Below, one piece after another: positions 38,391 to 47,795 of a stretch of DNA of 62,503 nucleotides (the stretch's first letter is position 1; every line of letters begins with the position of its first letter). The notes beneath the pieces were generated by a model. That model made no database searches, was not told the DNA's origin, and saw nothing but the letters and a program-made list of their open reading frames with translations. The position numbers and the translations under genes are program-made. The stretch is from a virus, in the IMG/VR virus record IMGVR_UViG_3300022602_000095, positions 1-62,503 of that record; one strand, given 5' to 3'.

Positions 38391-39011
38391 TTATTTTTTT
38401 GAATAAAAAGCGTCACAAGCGACTTTTGTAATAAACTTATAGCCATGCTTTATTAAAAGCTCATCTATTAAATCAGGCTCATAATTAATTTCAACGCTTA
38501 TCAGATCAATTTCTGTTTTATCAAAATCAACACTTCTTAAAATCGGTAACTCTGAACCTTCTGTATCGATTGACAAATAATCAATTTTTGTGATTTTTTC
38601 ATCATTAAGAATTTGTTGCAATGTTTTACACTTTACTTTAACTGTTGAGGATGTACCACCATACCGCAAGTGCTCGGCGTTAACTCTTTCTCTATGTCTA
38701 GGATCATAATTATCAACAAGCCCGCTTAACATATTAGCTTCCCACGAACCTTCGATAGTTAAAAAATCTAATTCACCTTCTTTATCAGAGATTGCGTATT
38801 CAAGACAGGTACAGCCTCTATTGGCTTGAAGTTGCTTAAACATCGTTGGATGTGCTTCAATACATACACCTTTCCAATTATACTGTTTTTCGAGTATAAT
38901 AGTATTAGACCGTGTTACACCATCGTTGGCGCCAATATCTACATAAAAGAGATTACTTTGATCTTGTATATTTGAAAAATATGAGACTGTGAATTCAGGA
39001 GGTTGCTGCAT
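38391..39011 (-). CDS. FkbM-family methyltransferase
   Basis: A 206-residue SAM-dependent methyltransferase. FYVDIGANDGVTRSNTIILE (SAM loop), GVCIEAHPTMFKQLQANRGC and KIDYLSIDTEGSELPILRSV are classic FkbM motifs. FkbM enzymes usually O-methylate sugars or lipids; in this block the target is probably a glycan made by the neighbouring glycosyltransferases. It is the last gene of the eleven-gene block. Confidence 0.85.
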   Translation of the reverse strand: MQQPPEFTVSYFSNIQDQSNLFYVDIGANDGVTRSNTIILEKQYNWKGVCIEAHPTMFKQLQANRGCTCLEYAISDKEGELDFLTIEGSWEANMLSGLVDNYDPRHRERVNAEHLRYGGTSSTVKVKCKTLQQILNDEKITKIDYLSIDTEGSELPILRSVDFDKTEIDLISVEINYEPDLIDELLIKHGYKFITKVACDAFYSKK

Positions 39012-39033
39012 AATATATCTAGTTTAGTATATA

Positions 39034-39879
39034 TTATATATCAAAATGCTTTTTTAATTGCAAAGTATTAAAATAATCTTCAAGGTATATTTCTGCCCCT
39101 TGTGGATTGAATAAGAGAGATTCTTGTGTAATATCACTAAACTCTATAAAATTAATCGATTGACTCAATTCTGGGTACAGGTAAGTCATTTCCTGAGTTA
39201 TTTGCTGTATCGGTATACAGCCGAGTTTTAATGCCTCATAAAAACGTAAGTTTAAAAACTTACCAGTACCGAGTGGGTTCAGTATAAATTTATATTGATT
39301 TAATTTTGTTAAAAATTCATTATAGGTATATCTGCGATCTGACACAATAATATCTATAGGTAAGTCTGAACTACGTGCACTTTCTAATACTTGTCTACGT
39401 GTAGGATAATATTCGTTTACCTGACCGATGAATAATATTCTATCTAATTTTTCTACATTTGCAGCTTGTAAATAGGTATCCTTCGAAAGAAATTGTTTGT
39501 TTATTGCGGTATGACCTAAAATTGCAGCGTCATCTATATCACTTACTAGTTGTACGAGATTATTAATCGATTCAAGTTTTCGCTGATGATCGGCGTTCCA
39601 TGGAAAACTTGAACTAAAGATTTTCTCAAAATTAAATACTAATGTTTTAATATTCAGATTATTAAGTTGATTTATAAATGCATCGTTCTTCCAAATCGCT
39701 ACACAAGGTATGTGATGTTCATCAACAATAATTAAATGTGTTATATCGTTAAGATCATTTATAGAAGTTACATTTTTTATAAATTCTCTTCCAAGATAAT
39801 TATATAATGCTAGTCTAAAATTATTAAAAAGACTATGCCCGACAATTTCAATATCATCAACGCATAAAAGACCGTACAT
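39034..39879 (-). CDS. GT-B-like (exostosin-type) glycosyltransferase
   Basis: A 281-residue protein. The C-terminal part FILNPLGTGKFLNLRFYEAL-KLGCIPI is a donor-sugar-binding pattern of exostosin-like GT-B enzymes, also seen at 40595, 42212 and 43826. Preceding LDRILFIGQVNEYYPTRRQV resembles the GT-B linker. It acts in the cytosol on an unknown acceptor. It lies 3 nt after the preceding gene in the block. Confidence 0.7.
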   Translation of the reverse strand: MYGLLCVDDIEIVGHSLFNNFRLALYNYLGREFIKNVTSINDLNDITHLIIVDEHHIPCVAIWKNDAFINQLNNLNIKTLVFNFEKIFSSSFPWNADHQRKLESINNLVQLVSDIDDAAILGHTAINKQFLSKDTYLQAANVEKLDRILFIGQVNEYYPTRRQVLESARSSDLPIDIIVSDRRYTYNEFLTKLNQYKFILNPLGTGKFLNLRFYEALKLGCIPIQQITQEMTYLYPELSQSINFIEFSDITQESLLFNPQGAEIYLEDYFNTLQLKKHFDI

Positions 39880-39882
39880 ATA

Positions 39883-40584
39883 TTATTTTTGTAGTAGTAT
39901 CCATGTTATAACAGGGTTATGAATTTCATTAATTCCAGGATTTGATAATTGATTATAGTCGGACCATCCCGGGTTACGCGTCCACAATTTGACAAGGTAT
40001 TCTGCATTACCCCACTGACCTGCCTCACATATTTTGAAACCTGCTTGATAAGATACTGCAACTAATCCCATAGGAGTAAATCCGGTAAAGTGATGAAACG
40101 GTTCACTATGAGGAGCGTTACACGCCGGGACGTTAATATAAAGATAACCACCTTCTTTCATATGGTTGTGGATATTAGTTAGGCATTGATAAGGATTATA
40201 GATATGCTCAAGTGTTTGGTGTAGACAAACAAAATCATAATCTGTACGAGGAAGCTTTAACTGGTGTAAATCATAATTAACAGTATCAGCCATATAATCG
40301 AAATTATGTAACGTCTTAATTCTATTACCTAGATACTCAATCTCTGGATCATCTTCACCATTAAAGATTAATAAATCATTAATTTGAAAATTATATTTTT
40401 CAATATATCTTTCAAATTCTAAAAGCGAGATAACGCGTGGAAAATCTTTTCCATCCCATTTCCATTTTTTATTGTTCTTATGTATAGGTAGAGGATTATA
40501 TCTATTTGTAAAGTCTGATGTGTAATTAACTTTTACAAATTGCTCATATAACTCAACGATCTTGTCATGTGATAGTACCAACAT
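39883..40584 (-). CDS. Class I SAM methyltransferase
   Basis: A 233-residue protein. YDFVCLHQTLEHIYNPYQCL, then EGGYLYINVPACNAPHSEPF and HHFTGFTPMGLVAVSYQAGF are the post-SAM motifs of Methyltransf_11/23-type enzymes (E-H-x-x-x-P). The first 80 residues lack an obvious GxGxG loop but end LHNFDYMADTVNYD. Probably methylates a glycan or a sugar nucleotide product (inference). Confidence 0.75.
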   Translation of the reverse strand: MLVLSHDKIVELYEQFVKVNYTSDFTNRYNPLPIHKNNKKWKWDGKDFPRVISLLEFERYIEKYNFQINDLLIFNGEDDPEIEYLGNRIKTLHNFDYMADTVNYDLHQLKLPRTDYDFVCLHQTLEHIYNPYQCLTNIHNHMKEGGYLYINVPACNAPHSEPFHHFTGFTPMGLVAVSYQAGFKICEAGQWGNAEYLVKLWTRNPGWSDYNQLSNPGINEIHNPVITWILLQK

Positions 40585-40594
40585 TAGTTTTATT

Positions 40595-41458
40595 TTATAT
40601 CAAGCTCTTCCAATAATCTAGGTGTAATTGTTGAATATCTGCTACATTAAACTGCTTTAAATTTGCGAGTAGAAAATCCTCTGTTACGGTATTCCAATCA
40701 TCAATAAACAAAATTGGTAAGTCACTATACTGATTAAAACACGGGTGTCGTTTTACAACTGGTATAGTTTTAAAATACAAACATTCCCAAACTCGATGAC
40801 AATCGACGCCGTTACCAGGTGGACTAATAACAAACATACTTTGAGCTAGTTTTACGAAGTAATCTTGCTGGTTACAGTGAGGTGACATTAGTATATTGTT
40901 TTTTGTCGTAATTTGATCAATCATTGATCGTTCAGAAAAATTTGTATTAATATCAAAATTTTTGAAAACAAGAATCTCTTTGTTGATATTTGTTTCCATA
41001 ATATGCTTTATTAGTGTAACGTTTCCGTGCGGGTATTGTTGATTACCAAGACCAATCGGTAAAGATATTAACTTCTCATGTATAAAGTACACATTTTGAC
41101 TAAACCACTTTATTACCCTATCATCATTTAAAAAGCTTAGATGCCTCTCTGCAAATCCAAGATCTGAATTATGTGATATAAAGATATATTGTCCCTTTAA
41201 CAACGGAAAGATGGTATTAAAAAATTTATCTAACGTCCATGTATTGACAAATATCTTTTTAATATTTGACATATCTGGTAATACTGTAGTATTACTATCG
41301 TAATAAAAAACATTATAATTATTATTACGCTGCTGATCTCTTACAAAGCCGCATTCACTTTCACCGTTATTATTACCAATAGGTATAAAGCTAATGTCAG
41401 CTAAAGCTTGAAACCTCTCACCGGATATAAAATTTTCTACATCCATGATGAGTGCCAT
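40595..41458 (-). CDS. Exostosin-like glycosyltransferase
   Basis: A 287-residue protein. FVISPPGNGVDCHRVWECLY followed by KTIPVVKRHPC is the exostosin-type GT-B donor site, with a conserved Arg and Glu. The N-terminal half (YIFISHNSDLGF, VYFIHEKLISLPIGLGNQQY) forms the other Rossmann-like lobe. It overlaps the start of the previous gene in the block by 22 nt. The sugar is unknown. Confidence 0.8.
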   Translation of the reverse strand: MALIMDVENFISGERFQALADISFIPIGNNNGESECGFVRDQQRNNNYNVFYYDSNTTVLPDMSNIKKIFVNTWTLDKFFNTIFPLLKGQYIFISHNSDLGFAERHLSFLNDDRVIKWFSQNVYFIHEKLISLPIGLGNQQYPHGNVTLIKHIMETNINKEILVFKNFDINTNFSERSMIDQITTKNNILMSPHCNQQDYFVKLAQSMFVISPPGNGVDCHRVWECLYFKTIPVVKRHPCFNQYSDLPILFIDDWNTVTEDFLLANLKQFNVADIQQLHLDYWKSLI

Positions 41459-42201
41459 AGATGTACACAGATACTTTCATTTTCTATGTAATTATTATAT
41501 GATGAGCCTTTTATCTGATCACGAGCAAAATTTGGATATGCATAAAAGAATGAAACTGGTAATGCAACAATTGCTTCCACATTTTTATATTCGTTAAAAA
41601 ATTTATTACCCATGTACCAAGGCCCTGTTGTATTAAACACATGCTCACATTGTCTGCTATCTTGAATATTAGACATGACAATATCGTTAAGCGATTTAAT
41701 GAGAGCGTTATCCCTTGTACTACCTATCAAACCATTAAACATTGTAGGTTCACTATCATAAGCAATACCTGTAAAAAAATCTAAATGTAATAGTGATTCA
41801 AATGACTTAACACCAACAAAATCTGTATCGAGATAAATACCACCAAACTGCTCAAGTAAGGCGTATCTTAAAATATCTGATTTTTGTCCAAAGTTAGTAC
41901 ATTTATCAAATATTTCTTTATTTTTAAATTTAAGTGTTTGAACATCCTTATCAGTCCATAGTATATGTTTAAAGGACGGATTAGTTGCTTTAATAGACTC
42001 AACTAATTCTACTATCACCGGAGGTGGTGTACTACCGAGCCATACTTGGTGTATTATCTTCGGTATCTTTTGTATACCTGTATCGTGGTCGCAGTTATAT
42101 AAATTTTCAAGAATATTCCATTTTTCTTTTTCTTTTAAAGATGTATAACCACTACTATTTTTCATAGCTTGTGAAAATGAAACGTTGTTAAATTTTGTCA
42201 T
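41437..42201 (-). CDS. GT32-family glycosyltransferase (DXD)
   Basis: A 254-residue protein. IPKIIHQVWLGSTPPPVIVE, then FGQKSDILRYALLEQFGGIY and LDTDFVGVKSFE carry the GT32/OCH1-like signature with the metal-binding D-T-D. Such enzymes move a hexose from a nucleotide sugar in a GT-A fold. It is followed in the block by an exostosin-like GT. Confidence 0.9.
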   Translation of the reverse strand: MTKFNNVSFSQAMKNSSGYTSLKEKEKWNILENLYNCDHDTGIQKIPKIIHQVWLGSTPPPVIVELVESIKATNPSFKHILWTDKDVQTLKFKNKEIFDKCTNFGQKSDILRYALLEQFGGIYLDTDFVGVKSFESLLHLDFFTGIAYDSEPTMFNGLIGSTRDNALIKSLNDIVMSNIQDSRQCEHVFNTTGPWYMGNKFFNEYKNVEAIVALPVSFFYAYPNFARDQIKGSSYNNYIENESICVHLWHSSWM

Positions 42202-42211
42202 AAATATAAAA

Positions 42212-43060
42212 TTACTTTGTCTGTAATATTCTCAATATTTGCTTAGATACAGCATTAAGTGTAAAGTAATTATTGTAAATGGATTTACCTACTTCGAGCA
42301 TTTGTTGTATCTGGTTATTATTAATACCTTTGATAATAGTTTTAATATTAGAGAGTTCTGATATATGTATTAGAACACTAAACTCACTCCAGTTAATCTC
42401 GTCACTAAACGGAAACCATTCTTTATCATATATTATAATAGGTATGGATCCAAGCTGCATAACTTCATATAATCTAAAACTCTGAGCACCATATCCACGT
42501 GGGCAAAGTGTGAATATAGACTGTTTTGTAATATTAATAAATTCTTTTAATCGTGAAGGTTGTACTTGACTTGTCCAATTTTGTGGTGAAAAGTATATAT
42601 CCTTATCATCTTTAAGTTGATGGTATATTTGCTCTCGTAAAGAACCGGGAATTACCGAACCTACAAATGAACATAAAATATTTTTTTCATGTGTAATCTC
42701 CTGCTCATTTAACCTCGAACATACAAGAGGAATAGGTATGCCGTTTTTATTACCACCAGCTTCAAAGCTTATTGTACCTTCTGGTAAACGTTCTGTTACG
42801 GCATCATCGTGTTGTGAAACAGTAAAATACTTTGCTGATGGTAATGCGTTTAGATAATGCTGTATAAGATGTCTATTTTCATTATTATTATAAACATTAG
42901 TCCAAAAAATTGGTATATATGTGTATCCTGTTTTATCAAACTCTTGCTTTTGCTTAATATAAAACTTATAGAAATATTCTTCAAGATAATCACCTACGTG
43001 GTATGGTGGATATACCGGGTATTTTGCTTGTGGTCGTAGTAGTTTGAAATCGTAAACCAT
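42212..43060 (-). CDS. Exostosin-like glycosyltransferase
   Basis: A 282-residue protein. ATG 43060 is chosen over 43135, because the longer version would overlap the previous gene by 68 nt and start in non-homologous sequence. NILCSFVGSVIPGSLREQIY and SIFTLCPRGYGAQSFRLYEV-MQLGSIPIIIYD are exostosin-type signatures. The N-terminal YPPYHVGDYLEEYFY is aromatic-rich. Function in glycan synthesis inferred. Confidence 0.8.
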   Translation of the reverse strand: MVYDFKLLRPQAKYPVYPPYHVGDYLEEYFYKFYIKQKQEFDKTGYTYIPIFWTNVYNNNENRHLIQHYLNALPSAKYFTVSQHDDAVTERLPEGTISFEAGGNKNGIPIPLVCSRLNEQEITHEKNILCSFVGSVIPGSLREQIYHQLKDDKDIYFSPQNWTSQVQPSRLKEFINITKQSIFTLCPRGYGAQSFRLYEVMQLGSIPIIIYDKEWFPFSDEINWSEFSVLIHISELSNIKTIIKGINNNQIQQMLEVGKSIYNNYFTLNAVSKQILRILQTK

Positions 43061-43067
43061 TGTGGTA

Positions 43068-43829
43068 TTATAATATAAATTTTTCTGAAAAGCCAAAGTT
43101 AAAATATAAGTCAACATCTTTCGACGAAGGTTCAATAAACCATAGTCCTCGTTCTCTACTAAATGGAAATATTATTCGCTTATGATCACCAAGAAACGCT
43201 GCCATCCACGAGTATGAAGATTGTGATATAGCAATGTTTTCGCTTTCTAATAATGTTTTAAAGTCGTACATTCCCCTATCATCGCAAGTATGTTCAAATT
43301 TACTCACATACCCTTCAGAATTTAGCTTACAACCTTCACTCAATAAACGCTGCACGGTTTCACAGTTTGAATTATCCGTTACTATAATAATATCACTATA
43401 ATTAGTACTTTTTATTAAATTCAAATAGAATTCATAACCTAAGAAAGCATTAATTTGTGTGTAGTCTGTTTCGCGTATATGTACGATTAATTTATTCGTA
43501 TTTTGGATAGTGCTTGGTCTTACGAATAAGTTACGTAACACATCTCTATATTCAATATAATACTCCGCACGTTGAAGAAAGCTGTTTATTACTATATCAC
43601 GATCTGTTTCTAGAAGTTCATTAAGATCAACATAATTATCACCGTAGTTTTTAGTATAGATGGGATTTATAGGCTGTAGAGTGGTTGTCTTACCTATAAT
43701 ATTAAAATTCGGTATATCATCAGAATATACTTCACAGTTTTTTAATGTTGCTAAGATATGACCGAACGCATATTGAAACATTCTATTTCCCATTCTTCCC
43801 CATTGATCATATTGAATGAATATACTCAT
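43068..43829 (-). CDS. GT11-like fucosyltransferase
   Basis: A 253-residue protein. GRMGNRMFQYAFGHILA (residues 11-27), LIVHIRETDYTQINAF, then AISQSSYSWMAAFLGDHKRI are the motifs of alpha-1,2-fucosyltransferase-like GT11 enzymes (G-x-x-G-N-x-x-F-Q-Y, H-x-R-x-x-D-Y, S-x-S-x-x-W-W/M-A). GDP-fucose or a related donor is likely, so the glycan may be fucosylated. The next gene overlaps by 4 nt. Confidence 0.85.
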   Translation of the reverse strand: MSIFIQYDQWGRMGNRMFQYAFGHILATLKNCEVYSDDIPNFNIIGKTTTLQPINPIYTKNYGDNYVDLNELLETDRDIVINSFLQRAEYYIEYRDVLRNLFVRPSTIQNTNKLIVHIRETDYTQINAFLGYEFYLNLIKSTNYSDIIIVTDNSNCETVQRLLSEGCKLNSEGYVSKFEHTCDDRGMYDFKTLLESENIAISQSSYSWMAAFLGDHKRIIFPFSRERGLWFIEPSSKDVDLYFNFGFSEKFIL

Positions 43830-44740
43830 TGAGTGTATTTTAACAACAAATATCTAGTAAAGCCAGGAGGGCAAATAAACTGCTCGTATGTTTGCCTTAT
43901 TCTACTCTGCATTGATATATATTCATTGTATGAAATTTTATTCCAAAAATTATTAATACTGTTATTAATGTCTTCAATATTTTTAACTCGGATGCAAATT
44001 GAATCCCAATCAATCATATCCTCGCACGGTAATACGATATCTGTGTCTACAATGACTGGTACACGACCTAGAGATATTGTTTCATACAAACGATAAGAAA
44101 AATTACCTGCACCTCTACAACATAATACAAGATCGCTTGTATTAATATTGTCAATATAATCCTCGCGTAACTGTAGATCGTGTATACGACCTCCCCAAAA
44201 ATTATTTCTTATTATAAAACTCGTTTCAATATCGGAATTTTTTTTAAGTTGTGTTATAGCTTTCTGTCGTATATGATGTGTAAAAGCTCCACAAAAACTT
44301 ACTGTAGGTTTAATATTTTTTGGTCTCAAAGATAGTCTCTCCTGTGTACCAAAATCTTCACTCCAAGCAGGAAATGAATATTCGTTATCTTTTTGTTTGC
44401 TCTTATAAAGAGATGTACGATATAAATTTACACACTTCGGAAGCGCTGCCGGTCTATCATTATCATCGTTATAAAAAGCCAAGATCGGCTTGTTATATTG
44501 ATTTGCCAATTGAATAGTATTACTAATATCAGTATCGAGTTTATTATGATAAACTAAAACATCAGCATCTTCAATATCTGCTTCTTGTATAAAGAATGAA
44601 ATCGATTGTATCCAATATTCAGCATTTTTAAAATCTTTATTTTCTTTAATAATACGTTTATCAAAAAACGGTGTTAATAAAAATTGCTCAGAAACAAAAG
44701 AAGAAAAGTCAAGATTTGATCTATCGAACCAGATTTTCAT
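43826..44740 (-). CDS. Exostosin-like glycosyltransferase
   Basis: A 304-residue protein. LVLCCRGAGNFSYRLYETIS followed by LGRVPVIVDTDIVLPCEDMI is the exostosin/GT-B donor motif. The N-terminal third (IWFDRSNLDFSSF, DVLVYHNKLDTDIS) is a second lobe. Overlaps neighbours by 4 nt on each side, so the block is tightly co-translated. Confidence 0.8.
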   Translation of the reverse strand: MKIWFDRSNLDFSSFVSEQFLLTPFFDKRIIKENKDFKNAEYWIQSISFFIQEADIEDADVLVYHNKLDTDISNTIQLANQYNKPILAFYNDDNDRPAALPKCVNLYRTSLYKSKQKDNEYSFPAWSEDFGTQERLSLRPKNIKPTVSFCGAFTHHIRQKAITQLKKNSDIETSFIIRNNFWGGRIHDLQLREDYIDNINTSDLVLCCRGAGNFSYRLYETISLGRVPVIVDTDIVLPCEDMIDWDSICIRVKNIEDINNSINNFWNKISYNEYISMQSRIRQTYEQFICPPGFTRYLLLKYTQ

Positions 44741-45387
44741 ATACTATCTTTAATAAGCTGCATTAACTTAAGTTTATTCGATGTACCCTTTACATAATTA
44801 GCATGATGTAGAATTATATTTGAAGGTGGTACGATAGGTGTTACATTATCCCATATATGTGTCCCATCATTATTGTTAAAAAAATTACCTATTGTAAAAT
44901 ATTTTTCTTTATCAAGTAGTTTGTATTTAACAATATTTTTATATTCATTCATTGCGACTTGATCGTTCACAAGATATCTAAAGTTTTGTTTTATCTTTTT
45001 AAATAACTGTTGTGTATTATCGTTGCTTTTACATGCAAAAAAACCAGCACATAATGAATCACAGTCATTCTGACATACTAAATCTACATCATTGAGCTCT
45101 AATTTTATATCTTCTAAGAAAGGTTTAAAGAATTGTATGTCACAATCTGCAAAAATAAACCAATTATTTTTATTTTCCTCTAACGCTAATAATATAATAT
45201 CGAGCTTGATATCCATTGACTCAAGCCAACCCTGTGACATGAACAATCCATCTTTTGTTGTTTGTTTATGATACGCACCTCTTATACCGATATCATCTTC
45301 ACTGTAAATTTTACGAAGTGATGATTTGAAATACTCATCATACATCACTTTGTGACTATCACTATAGTGAGTATATATCTTAATCAT
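44737..45387 (-). CDS. Nucleotide-diphospho-sugar transferase (GT77-like)
   Basis: A 216-residue protein with a GT-A metal motif in NNWFIFADCDIQFFKPFLED (D-C-D) and the following LCAGFFACKSNDNTQQLFKK, the pattern of the nucleotide-diphospho-sugar transferase family (PF03407). A C-terminal ILHHANYVKG supplies the usual His. The acceptor is unknown. Confidence 0.75.
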   Translation of the reverse strand: MIKIYTHYSDSHKVMYDEYFKSSLRKIYSEDDIGIRGAYHKQTTKDGLFMSQGWLESMDIKLDIILLALEENKNNWFIFADCDIQFFKPFLEDIKLELNDVDLVCQNDCDSLCAGFFACKSNDNTQQLFKKIKQNFRYLVNDQVAMNEYKNIVKYKLLDKEKYFTIGNFFNNNDGTHIWDNVTPIVPPSNIILHHANYVKGTSNKLKLMQLIKDSI

Positions 45388-46145
45388 TAGTCTAAAGCTA
45401 TTGTACTACCTTGTGTATCAACGACACTCCAATTAGGTTTCACATTTAGATAAGCTGCAAGCAATTTAACATCTTTGATACGCTCATCAACAAGATCAAA
45501 CCAAAGCTTGTCACTAATTTTATTAACGTCGGCGACTGCCATTCTTTCAGCAGTATTATCACGCTTATCCTTACCAAGAACCCAATGACGATGTTCGATC
45601 ATAATATCACCGCGATATACTAATCGATCGAATGCACTGAATACCTGGTGCAGCCATTGATCTACCCAATTAATCTTAAATTCTTCGCGCATAAAGCGAC
45701 CGAGAACCTCAGCATATTTTCTATGACAGAATAGATTTACAGCGAGCTTTGCTCCATGACAATCATCATTACAATGAACGGCTTTGATTTTATCAACCGG
45801 TCCATTTACAGTAAATTCTTTTATTATCTCAAGATCCCAATTTGGTGTACGGAAAACCATATCGTCACCAATCATTGATATGATTTCTTCAGTTGAGTTA
45901 TCAACACATATATTCCACATCTTACCAAGCCCAATAAACTTACCATCATTGTTAATATCAACAATTTTTACACAAGGAATAGCGCTTGCAACTTTATATA
46001 TCATTTCTCGTGTTGGATCATCTTTATCGACACCGAAGTAAATATTGACGTTATTAATATCACTAACTGTAGTAATGATTGATGTGAGAAGAGTTAGTCT
46101 TCTGTTCATTCGTTCTCTAGACGGTACTAGTATTGCAATTTTCAT
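45387..46145 (-). CDS. GT-A (GT2-like) glycosyltransferase
   Basis: A 252-residue protein. IAILVPSRERMNRRLTLLTS, VNIYFGVDKDDPTREMIYKV, and EIISMIGDDMVFRTPNWDLE (G-D-D metal motif) are GT-A features. The C-terminal half with KINWVDQWLHQVFSAFDRLV and EHRHWVLGKD provides the acceptor side. Shares one base with each neighbour, consistent with an operon. Confidence 0.8.
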   Translation of the reverse strand: MKIAILVPSRERMNRRLTLLTSIITTVSDINNVNIYFGVDKDDPTREMIYKVASAIPCVKIVDINNDGKFIGLGKMWNICVDNSTEEIISMIGDDMVFRTPNWDLEIIKEFTVNGPVDKIKAVHCNDDCHGAKLAVNLFCHRKYAEVLGRFMREEFKINWVDQWLHQVFSAFDRLVYRGDIMIEHRHWVLGKDKRDNTAERMAVADVNKISDKLWFDLVDERIKDVKLLAAYLNVKPNWSVVDTQGSTIALD

Positions 46146-46921
46146 ATATAGATTGATGTTTGATTAGGGTTAAAATAAAGTGAAGCTGTAGCCATGTTAG
46201 ATATTGGGTGTATAAAGTATTGGCCCTTTGAAAGCATATAAACTTCTAAATAGTTGTTCAAAGCATCTTCCTCTGTGCCGGGTAAAAAATGTGGTTCTTC
46301 ATCTGTTACAAAATTAGTGCGCCTTGTTTGAGGATTATATATACAACGTTTATACCGTTCAACAAATTTATTTAAATCATATATATTATCTACAGCTAAG
46401 CAAAGATAGGTTTCCTCATCGAAATTTTTATCAATATTATTGAAATAATCCTCTAATGAGGGTAAAGTGCCATTTGTTTGCTCACACCTTAATCGTTCAT
46501 TTCTTTTTAAAATACTAATAATTTTTTTGCCTGCAAGAGATTTAAAAGTATTGTTTAATATATCAATTTTTTGTTTTAATTTTTCGTTTGGTGAAAAATA
46601 CGATAATGTTTTGTTGAGGTTAATTCGCCACTCGTTATCATTACTATTGTAGTAATTACTAACATTATTGCCTGTAAATTCTTGTTGTGTATATTCTTCT
46701 AGTGTTATAATTTTTGTAATTGACTTTTTATTGTCATATACTTGAAAGAGTTTGCCAAACACCTCGCCGCAATTATATGCGAAAGCTCCATATGGCTGAC
46801 CGTATAAATCCCAGACTATTCTACATACATTGGGATTATCTTTTAAAAAGGTAGTTACCTTATTAAAATTTGAAAAAAAGCCACCTTCGTGATGCTTGAC
46901 TACGAGTTGAATATTATCCAT
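46142..46921 (-). CDS. Fucosyltransferase-like GT-B protein
   Basis: A 259-residue protein. KIISILKRNERLRCEQTNGT, then DEETYLCLAVDNIYDLNKFV and the end YLEVYMLSKGQYFIHPISNM-ATASLYF resemble the O-fucosyltransferase/NodZ fold (peptide-O or GT23-like) at the level of pattern. GT activity is supported mainly by context. It overlaps both neighbours slightly. Confidence 0.55.
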   Translation of the reverse strand: MDNIQLVVKHHEGGFFSNFNKVTTFLKDNPNVCRIVWDLYGQPYGAFAYNCGEVFGKLFQVYDNKKSITKIITLEEYTQQEFTGNNVSNYYNSNDNEWRINLNKTLSYFSPNEKLKQKIDILNNTFKSLAGKKIISILKRNERLRCEQTNGTLPSLEDYFNNIDKNFDEETYLCLAVDNIYDLNKFVERYKRCIYNPQTRRTNFVTDEEPHFLPGTEEDALNNYLEVYMLSKGQYFIHPISNMATASLYFNPNQTSIYI

Positions 46922-47759
46922 TTGCTTTTAATTTAAGTTGTTTAACAATATCAATAACCTTTTCCTTACTTACATATGGTGGTTGATTTGGATAATGACC
47001 GTGTTTTTTAAGATAAAGCTCACGACCGCCGTAGACATTTTTTTGCCATTGCTCAGATTGGTTCGCAATAGATGAATTATCAATAGCACCTGGCGCTTCT
47101 GTTAACAGCTCATGACTATTAGCCAAATCTGCAAACCACCAAAAAGGAGGGTGATAACCTGCTTTAATAATACAATATGTATGATCCACGTGTTCCCAGG
47201 CATTATAAAATTGTTCATCAATATACCCGATTTTATTAATAATTTCTCTTGTAAAGAATGAAAACATGGCAACTGTATGTTCATACAGAGCTATTTTACA
47301 GGTCTTATAATCCAGAATCATCTTCGGGTTTGGTTCAGTATCCTGATCTAATAAATGACGATTATGTAAATCAAAGTCTTGGATCTTTTGCTTACGATTG
47401 AAAGGTGAACCTGGGCCGTAATTAAAATGGTGTATACCAGAAACTTTATATGCTTCTATATATTGTTTAAAAACGGATTGATCTTTGATAATCATATCAT
47501 CCTCAATAATAAAGAAATAATCACAATCTTTAGCAACTAACTCTTTAAGAGCTATATTTTTTGCTTTACCAACACCAGTTCTGCCAGATGTTTTAATAAT
47601 ATTACCATCAAATACTGTTTTCGCAGTATCTTCATTACCATCATCAACGACGACAAGTGTATTGATACCTGTTTCTTCTATATTAACAGAAGCAATCAAA
47701 CTTTTTAAATACTCCGGCCTATCACATGTAACTATTCCTACTCCTATTTTTTCAGTCAT
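46914..47759 (-). CDS. GT2-family glycosyltransferase
   Basis: A 281-residue GT-A enzyme and the first gene of the block. VGIVTCDRPEYLKSLIASVN, NTLVVVDDGNEDTAK, KAKNIALKEL, and DYFFIIEDDMIIKDQSVF (E-D-D metal site) are classic GT2 motifs. The acceptor part contains IGYIDEQFYNAWEHVDHTYC with the usual E-D/H. Promoter not clear. Confidence 0.9.
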   Translation of the reverse strand: MTEKIGVGIVTCDRPEYLKSLIASVNIEETGINTLVVVDDGNEDTAKTVFDGNIIKTSGRTGVGKAKNIALKELVAKDCDYFFIIEDDMIIKDQSVFKQYIEAYKVSGIHHFNYGPGSPFNRKQKIQDFDLHNRHLLDQDTEPNPKMILDYKTCKIALYEHTVAMFSFFTREIINKIGYIDEQFYNAWEHVDHTYCIIKAGYHPPFWWFADLANSHELLTEAPGAIDNSSIANQSEQWQKNVYGGRELYLKKHGHYPNQPPYVSKEKVIDIVKQLKLKANG

Positions 47760-47781
47760 ATGGTTAATCCATATATATTAC

Positions 47782-47789
47782 TATAAATA
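47782..47789 (+). promoter_or_regulatory. Late promoter for the fibre-like gene
   Basis: Exact TATAAATA, 6 nt before ATG 47796. Confidence 0.85.
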
Positions 47790-47795
47790 CTATCG

